A stretch of DNA of 47,111 bases from Candidatus Solibacter usitatus (GTDB lineage Bacteria > Acidobacteriota > Terriglobia > Bryobacterales > Bryobacteraceae). The translations under genes and the position numbers were made by a program. The notes below the pieces were generated by a model, which worked only from the letters and a program-made list of their open reading frames with translations, was not told the origin of the DNA and did no database searches. Location of the stretch: assembly GCA_016191645.1 (NCBI GenBank), contig JACPVQ010000192.1:1-47111 (forward strand), in the 5' to 3' direction. Shown one piece after another: positions 42,762-47,111 of the stretch. The number at the start of each line of letters is the position of its first letter. The stretch's first letter is position 1.

Positions 42762-43910
42762 ATGCGTTTTGCCATTGACGCTCACGCGATTGGGCAACAC
42801 TTAACGGGGAACGAAGTATACGTCAGCAATCTTTTGCGATGCTACCGCGCAATTGATCGCGAAGCGGATTTCATCGCATATCTGGCGCCTCCCGCCGGCA
42901 TCCGGGATATCCCCGGCGGCGTGGAGATGCGCTTTGTGTCGCGGAATCCGTTCCTACGCTTGGGATGGCAGCTTTCCAGGCACTTGAGAAACGACGAGCC
43001 CGACTTGCTGCACGTGCAGTACACTGCGCCGGTTGGCTGCAATGTACCCATTGTGGTCAGCGTGCACGATGTCAGTTTCCTGGAGCACCCGGAGTTTTTT
43101 TCGAAGGCCCGCGTTCTGCAGATGCGTCAAACCGTGAGTCGAACTATCCGCCGGGCGATGCGAGTCCTCACGCCAAGCGAGTTTTCACGGACATCCATTG
43201 AACGGCATTATCCCAACGCGCGAGGCAAGACAGTAGTAGTGCACAACGCCGTTGCATCGCATTTTCGCCCCATGAATCCGCAGTTGGCCCGCGACCAGGT
43301 AAAGGAACGGTTCGGCATCGACACGCCTTATTTCCTCAACGTTGGCGACCTGCAGCCGCGCAAGAACCAGACGGGATTGATTCGCGCCTTTGAGCAGTTG
43401 ATCGGCGAAAACCCGAAGCTGCCGCATCATTTGGTATTTGCCGGACAGGACAAATGGGGAACGGAAACGGTGCGGATTGCCGCCGGCAAGTCTCCCCTTT
43501 CCAGACGCATTCACTTCACCGGCTACGTCCCCGACTCCGACCTGCGGCTGCTGTACAACGCATGCGAGTCTTTCATCTTTCCCTCCTTCTATGAAGGTTT
43601 CGGGATTCCGATTCTCGAGGCGATGGCATGTGGTTGCGCGGTGGCGTGCTCCAACACTTCGGCCATGCCGGAAGTCGCCGACGGGGCAGCCATCTTCTTC
43701 GACCCGGCATCGGTCCCCGACATTACGCGCGCGCTTCGCGATCTGGCCTTCGACCCTGAATTGCGTTCCCGTCTGGAACGGTTGGGACAGAATCGCGCGG
43801 GAGGATTCAGTTGGGAGTCCGCGGCCCGGCAGACATTGGATGTCTATTACGATGTCGTAGGCGCCAGCAGACCTATTGATGCCGCCCGCGCCGTACGGGC
43901 GGCGCGATGA
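42762..43910 (+). CDS. Glycosyltransferase, GT4 family
   Basis: 382 residues, GT-B fold. Features: MRFAIDAHAIGQHLTGNEVYV at the N terminus, YFLNVGDLQPRKNQTGLIRAFEQL, HLVFAGQDKWGTE, and FPSFYEGFGIPILEAMACGCAV with the E-x7-E motif near residue 280. Related to mannosyltransferases that extend O-antigen or exopolysaccharide. TATACT lies 13 bases before the ATG, overlapping the preceding stop, so an internal promoter is possible. Overlaps the DUF3108 gene by ATGA. Confidence 0.88.
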   Translation: MRFAIDAHAIGQHLTGNEVYVSNLLRCYRAIDREADFIAYLAPPAGIRDIPGGVEMRFVSRNPFLRLGWQLSRHLRNDEPDLLHVQYTAPVGCNVPIVVSVHDVSFLEHPEFFSKARVLQMRQTVSRTIRRAMRVLTPSEFSRTSIERHYPNARGKTVVVHNAVASHFRPMNPQLARDQVKERFGIDTPYFLNVGDLQPRKNQTGLIRAFEQLIGENPKLPHHLVFAGQDKWGTETVRIAAGKSPLSRRIHFTGYVPDSDLRLLYNACESFIFPSFYEGFGIPILEAMACGCAVACSNTSAMPEVADGAAIFFDPASVPDITRALRDLAFDPELRSRLERLGQNRAGGFSWESAARQTLDVYYDVVGASRPIDAARAVRAAR

Positions 43911-44572
43911 GATTTCTTTTCGCGCTCCTCGCTCTCTGCAACTCCGCCGTGGCAGCTCAGATACCAGAGAAGCTCCAATACACCATCAACTGGCCCAGCG
44001 GACTGAGCCTGGGGGAAGGCCGAATTGAGGCGACGCCATCGGGCGCGGGATGGAAATTCGAAATGGAGTTTGAGGCAGCCGTGCCGGGCTTCCGGATTCT
44101 CGACAGATTCACGTCCACCGTTGGCGGTGATCAGTGCTCCGTTCTGTTCGAAAAAAATACCGCGCACGGAAAGCGCAAGAGCGAGGAAAAGATCGCCTTC
44201 GAAAACGCGGAGGGAAAAGCAACTCGGCAAACCGTCGGCGGCGGAAAATCCGAGTTCACCGTTCCGGCATGCGCCAAAGACGCTCTCGCGTTTCTGTTCC
44301 ACATTCGCAAAGAGTTGGCGCAAGGGCGCATTCCGCACGCTCAGAACATTTATTATGGAGCAGCCTACCGGGTTCGCATGGAGTCGAAGGGATCGCAGCG
44401 AATCAAGATCGGCGACGCCTATCAGGATGCGGATCGTGTGCTGGCCTATGTGAAAGGACCCGCTTCGGAGATGGCGTTGGAGGCGTTCTTCGGCAAAGAT
44501 CCGGCGCGCACGCCGCTGCTGGTGAAGGTGCCTTTGGGTATGGCCACCTTCTCCGTGGAATTGGTTCGCTGA
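43907..44572 (+). CDS. DUF3108 domain protein, exported
   Basis: 221 residues. A signal peptide (MRFLFALLALCNSAVA) is followed by one DUF3108 domain: QYTINWPSGLSLGEGRIEAT at the start, FRILDRFTSTVGGDQCS, DALAFLFHIRKELAQGRIPHAQNIYYGAAYRVRM near residue 130, and FSVELVR at the end. A beta-barrel-like periplasmic protein of unknown role, often near polysaccharide genes. The four-base overlap with the preceding glycosyltransferase places it in the operon. Confidence 0.83.
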   Translation: MRFLFALLALCNSAVAAQIPEKLQYTINWPSGLSLGEGRIEATPSGAGWKFEMEFEAAVPGFRILDRFTSTVGGDQCSVLFEKNTAHGKRKSEEKIAFENAEGKATRQTVGGGKSEFTVPACAKDALAFLFHIRKELAQGRIPHAQNIYYGAAYRVRMESKGSQRIKIGDAYQDADRVLAYVKGPASEMALEAFFGKDPARTPLLVKVPLGMATFSVELVR

Positions 44573-44576
44573 TCCC

Positions 44577-46532
44577 ATGCGTGTGGCGTTTTTTTCGCCG
44601 CTGCCGCCGTCGCGAAGCGGCATTGCGGATTATTCGGCCGCCTTGGTGGAGGAGTTGCGCAAGCTGGCGACGGTGGAAGTTTTCGCCGACGCCGGAAAAT
44701 CATTCCAACCCTCCTCATTCGATCTTCCGGTCTATCAGATCGGCAACAACGCCTTCCACGCGCACGCCTATGAAATGGCGTTGAAGCACCCGGGCATAGC
44801 CGTCCTGCACGAAGCGAATCTTCATCATCTGATCTGCGACCTCACCATCCGTCGTGACGATTGGGATGGCTACGTGACCGAAGCCGCTTACAACGGCGGC
44901 GACACCGCGCTCGCCTACGCGGAACGCGTGCGGGCACTGGAAACAGGGCCCGATTACGAAGGGCTTCCGATGCTGCGCCGGTTGCTGGAGCGTTCTCGCG
45001 GGCTGATTGTACACAGCCAGTTTGTGGCTTCTGAAGCGCGTCGCGCCGGATTCGACAAACCGATCGCCGTGATTCCGCACGGATCATGGTTGCCGGAGAC
45101 TTCGGGCCGCTTGGAGTACAGGCACAAACTCGGGCTCGATGAAGCCGTTCCGCTCATCGGCATCTTCGGATTTCTGAAACCTTACAAGCGAATTGCCGAA
45201 TCGCTGCGCGCGTTCGCCAGATTGGTTCGCGTGGTGCCGGAGGCCAAGCTGATCTTGGTTGGTGAAGAACACCCTGATTTTCCGCTGAGGCGTTTAATTA
45301 CGAGCCTTGGTTTGGACGCGGCGGTGCGCGTTGTTGGCTTCACGCCTCTGGAGGAATTCAACGGTTATCTTAGCGCTTGCGACGTTGTCCTCAACCTGCG
45401 ATATCCGACGGTGGGAGAAACTTCGGGAACTCTGCTTCGCGCGTTGGGCTTGGGGAAAGCGGTCATCGTCTCCGAGGTCGGCGCGTTTGCCGAATTCCCT
45501 GATGACGTAGTTTGCAAAGTGCCCGTCGATTCGCGCGAGGAAGATGCGCTGTTCGAATATCTGAACACGCTGGTGTCGCGGCCGCATGTCGCGAGAGCCA
45601 TCGGCGGCCATGCGCGTCAATGGGTGGAGCGCGAATGCGCATGGCCGTTGGCCGCGTCGCGCTACCTGGAATTTATGCAATGCGTGCTGGAGGGCCGCGA
45701 ATACGTGGCTCAGCCGGTTGCGCCGCAAGCACCCAAGAACGACACTCCCTCCGCGCCCGTCGAGGCTTTCCTGCAAACATGGTCGCCCACGCCCGCCGCC
45801 GTCGAATACCTCGACATTCACTTGACGCGCCTGCAAAGGACTCTGGATTTGACGCCGCGCGGCGGCGATGGCGACCGCGTCCTGGAGATGGGCGCGTACA
45901 TGCAAATTACTCCGGCTCTACGCACAAAGCTCGGTTACGGCGAAGTGCGCGGCTGCTATCTCGGGCCACTGGGGCGCACGGACCACAAGCGCGCCGTATC
46001 GTCAGAGGGCGAAGAGTTCGCATGTGAAATCGATCTTTTCAATGCGGAAAAAGATATCTTTCCCTACGCTGATGAATCATTCGCCACGGTACTGTGCTGC
46101 GAACTCATCGAGCATCTGGAAAGCGATCCGATGTTCATGATGGCGGAGATCAATCGCATTCTACGGCCCGGCGGCCATTTGTTATTGACGACGCCAAACA
46201 TTGGGTCGTTGAAAGCCATTCGCGGAATTCTGCAAGGCTACCATCCGGGCTTCTTTCCGGCCTATTTGAAGCCGGGGCCAACCGACGACGCGCGGCACAA
46301 TCGCGAATACACGCCGAAAGAGATTGTGCTGTTATTTCTGGATGCCGGTTTCGAAATCACACATCTGGAAACGGGACCGTTTCGCGAACTCGCGAGGCCC
46401 GAGGATCAGTGGGTGGAACATCTACTGGAGCGCTACCTCTGCCCCACGGATCTGCGCGGCGACGGCATCTACGCGGTAGGCCGTAAAATTGGCCCCGTTA
46501 AGCAGCGGTATCCTTCGTGGCTGTATAGTTAG
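44577..46532 (+). CDS. Fused glycosyltransferase - SAM-dependent methyltransferase
   Basis: 651 residues, two enzymes in one chain. Residues ~1-385 form a GT4-like glycosyltransferase (FSPLPPSRSGIADYSAALVEEL; IGIFGFLKPYKRIAESLRAF; NLRYPTVGETSGTLLRALGLGKAVI). After a proline-rich linker near residue 390, residues ~425-640 form a class I methyltransferase: GDRVLEMGAYMQI (SAM-binding loop, near 435), ATVLCCELIEHLES and LRPGGHLLLTTPNIGS. The natural reading is that one polypeptide adds a sugar and methylates it or caps the chain. It starts four bases after the DUF3108 stop. Confidence 0.87.
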   Translation: MRVAFFSPLPPSRSGIADYSAALVEELRKLATVEVFADAGKSFQPSSFDLPVYQIGNNAFHAHAYEMALKHPGIAVLHEANLHHLICDLTIRRDDWDGYVTEAAYNGGDTALAYAERVRALETGPDYEGLPMLRRLLERSRGLIVHSQFVASEARRAGFDKPIAVIPHGSWLPETSGRLEYRHKLGLDEAVPLIGIFGFLKPYKRIAESLRAFARLVRVVPEAKLILVGEEHPDFPLRRLITSLGLDAAVRVVGFTPLEEFNGYLSACDVVLNLRYPTVGETSGTLLRALGLGKAVIVSEVGAFAEFPDDVVCKVPVDSREEDALFEYLNTLVSRPHVARAIGGHARQWVERECAWPLAASRYLEFMQCVLEGREYVAQPVAPQAPKNDTPSAPVEAFLQTWSPTPAAVEYLDIHLTRLQRTLDLTPRGGDGDRVLEMGAYMQITPALRTKLGYGEVRGCYLGPLGRTDHKRAVSSEGEEFACEIDLFNAEKDIFPYADESFATVLCCELIEHLESDPMFMMAEINRILRPGGHLLLTTPNIGSLKAIRGILQGYHPGFFPAYLKPGPTDDARHNREYTPKEIVLLFLDAGFEITHLETGPFRELARPEDQWVEHLLERYLCPTDLRGDGIYAVGRKIGPVKQRYPSWLYS

Positions 46533-46544
46533 GTTCGCCGGACC

Positions 46545-47099
46545 ATGGTACGCTACCACGACGTCGAACTTACCGCGAGCGGATCATCCATTCATTTGAA
46601 GTGCAGAGTGGAAAACGACAGCGGGGAGACGTGGTCGAAGGGATTCGCCTTCGGCTATCAAATCTACGATCCCGCGACGGCGCTTTTTCTTACCGAAGGC
46701 GAGTGGACGCCTCTACCGGCAGACATCTCGCCGGGCGGTGTTTTCGATGCCTCGCTCGAACTGAAGATCCCCGATGGCGACGGTCCATATCGCGTTTACG
46801 TATCGCCGATTCATCCGCAAGCGGGTTGGCTCTACACGGACGGCGAGCCCATGCTCGCGGTGGATGCGGAGATGCGCGGCGGAAGGGTGCATGTAGTCGC
46901 TTCCCGCGTGACCACACTCAACGGCATGCGCTGGAGAGGACTTCCCGGCTCCATCGCGCGGACCTTGATCGCGCCTTTTGCCGACATCTGGACGCACCGG
47001 CGACAAGCCAAATCTTTTGATTTTGCATGGATGGACCGGGAGAGCAAACAAAAACTTTATTCCTTGGCTCAAAGCCGAGCTGGAAAAGTGCAGTTTTGA
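46545..47099 (+). CDS. Unrecognised beta-rich protein of the glycan cluster
   Basis: 184 residues. Residues ~1-115 look like a beta-sandwich (YHDVELTASGSSIHLKCRVEN; YQIYDPATALFLTEGEWTPL; DASLELKIPDGDGPYRVYVS), similar in style to the C-terminal carbohydrate-binding domain of Wzt ABC-transporter ATPases, though without the ATPase. The rest is charged and helical. No signal peptide. It follows the GT-methyltransferase gene by 12 bases and probably ends the visible operon; a role in glycan recognition is a guess. Only 12 bases of the window follow its stop. Confidence 0.6.
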   Translation: MVRYHDVELTASGSSIHLKCRVENDSGETWSKGFAFGYQIYDPATALFLTEGEWTPLPADISPGGVFDASLELKIPDGDGPYRVYVSPIHPQAGWLYTDGEPMLAVDAEMRGGRVHVVASRVTTLNGMRWRGLPGSIARTLIAPFADIWTHRRQAKSFDFAWMDRESKQKLYSLAQSRAGKVQF

Positions 47100-47111
47100 C
47101 GTTCAAGCACC

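Overview
The window is about 47 kb of ordinary, densely coding bacterial chromosome (high GC by eye). It carries ATG/GTG starts, short operons and no phage, plasmid, IS or CRISPR signature. Gene content points to Acidobacteria, most likely a Solibacter/Bryobacter-type soil lineage. The pointers are two sets of 'planctomycete-type' cytochrome genes (DUF1549/DUF1553 with DUF1501; DUF1592 with DUF1552), a DUF1080 protein, a FecR/DUF6600 wall-type protein, a GMC oxidoreductase with a Tat-exported subunit 3, and a fused E2-E1 oxoglutarate enzyme. This taxonomic reading is inference from gene content; no rRNA is present.

Layout. 1-740: 3' part of a class V aminotransferase. 853-1329 (-): MaoC hydratase, divergent from 1366-5411 (+): the DUF1549/1553 cytochrome and DUF1501 pair, followed by a D-2-hydroxyacid dehydrogenase with a signal peptide. 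6449-10494 (+): arginase, Ddl, S41 protease, LexA. 10746-13035 (+): GMC oxidoreductase and its subunit 3. 13032-14075 (-): single-ring Clp-type ATPase. 14223-18790 (-): a lysine-biosynthesis operon headed by a lysine riboswitch (M20 deacylase, asd, lysC, dapB). 18810-19559 (-): tpiA. 19591-21489 (-): DUF6600 protein. 21589-22110 (+): glutathione peroxidase with an in-frame UGA at the catalytic position. 22113-25385 (-): DUF1552/DUF1592 pair. 25379-27888 (+): lipoprotein and transglutaminase. 27885-32370 (-): small membrane protein, structured-RNA candidate, cobalamin adenosyltransferase, DUF1080 protein, ValRS. 32383-36273 (-): GlsB-like protein and fused oxoglutarate enzyme. 36392-37198 (-): DUF3800 gene with its own strong promoter. 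37303-40487 (-): FabI, TIM-barrel epimerase, RraA-like protein, MBL hydrolase. 40520-47099 (+): glycan-assembly operon (three glycosyltransferases, DUF3108, a glycosyltransferase-methyltransferase fusion, and a beta-rich unknown).

Most notable. (1) The glutathione peroxidase reads through a TGA exactly where the catalytic Cys/Sec sits, and a hairpin with a GGUCU loop follows at the right distance, so it is very probably a selenoprotein that a routine gene caller would split or shorten. (2) A full lysine riboswitch lies ahead of M20-asd-lysC-dapB and ties the M20 gene to diaminopimelate/lysine synthesis. (3) A family of arm-paired palindromic repeats occurs as two full copies and one remnant; inner stems differ in sequence but keep their pairing. 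(4) An unrecognised multi-hairpin RNA candidate with a strong intrinsic terminator lies between the cobalamin adenosyltransferase gene and a membrane-protein gene. (5) Several genes have TAnAnT -10 boxes 6-9 nt before the start codon and no Shine-Dalgarno, suggesting leaderless transcripts.

No gap longer than about 270 bases lacks a feature.
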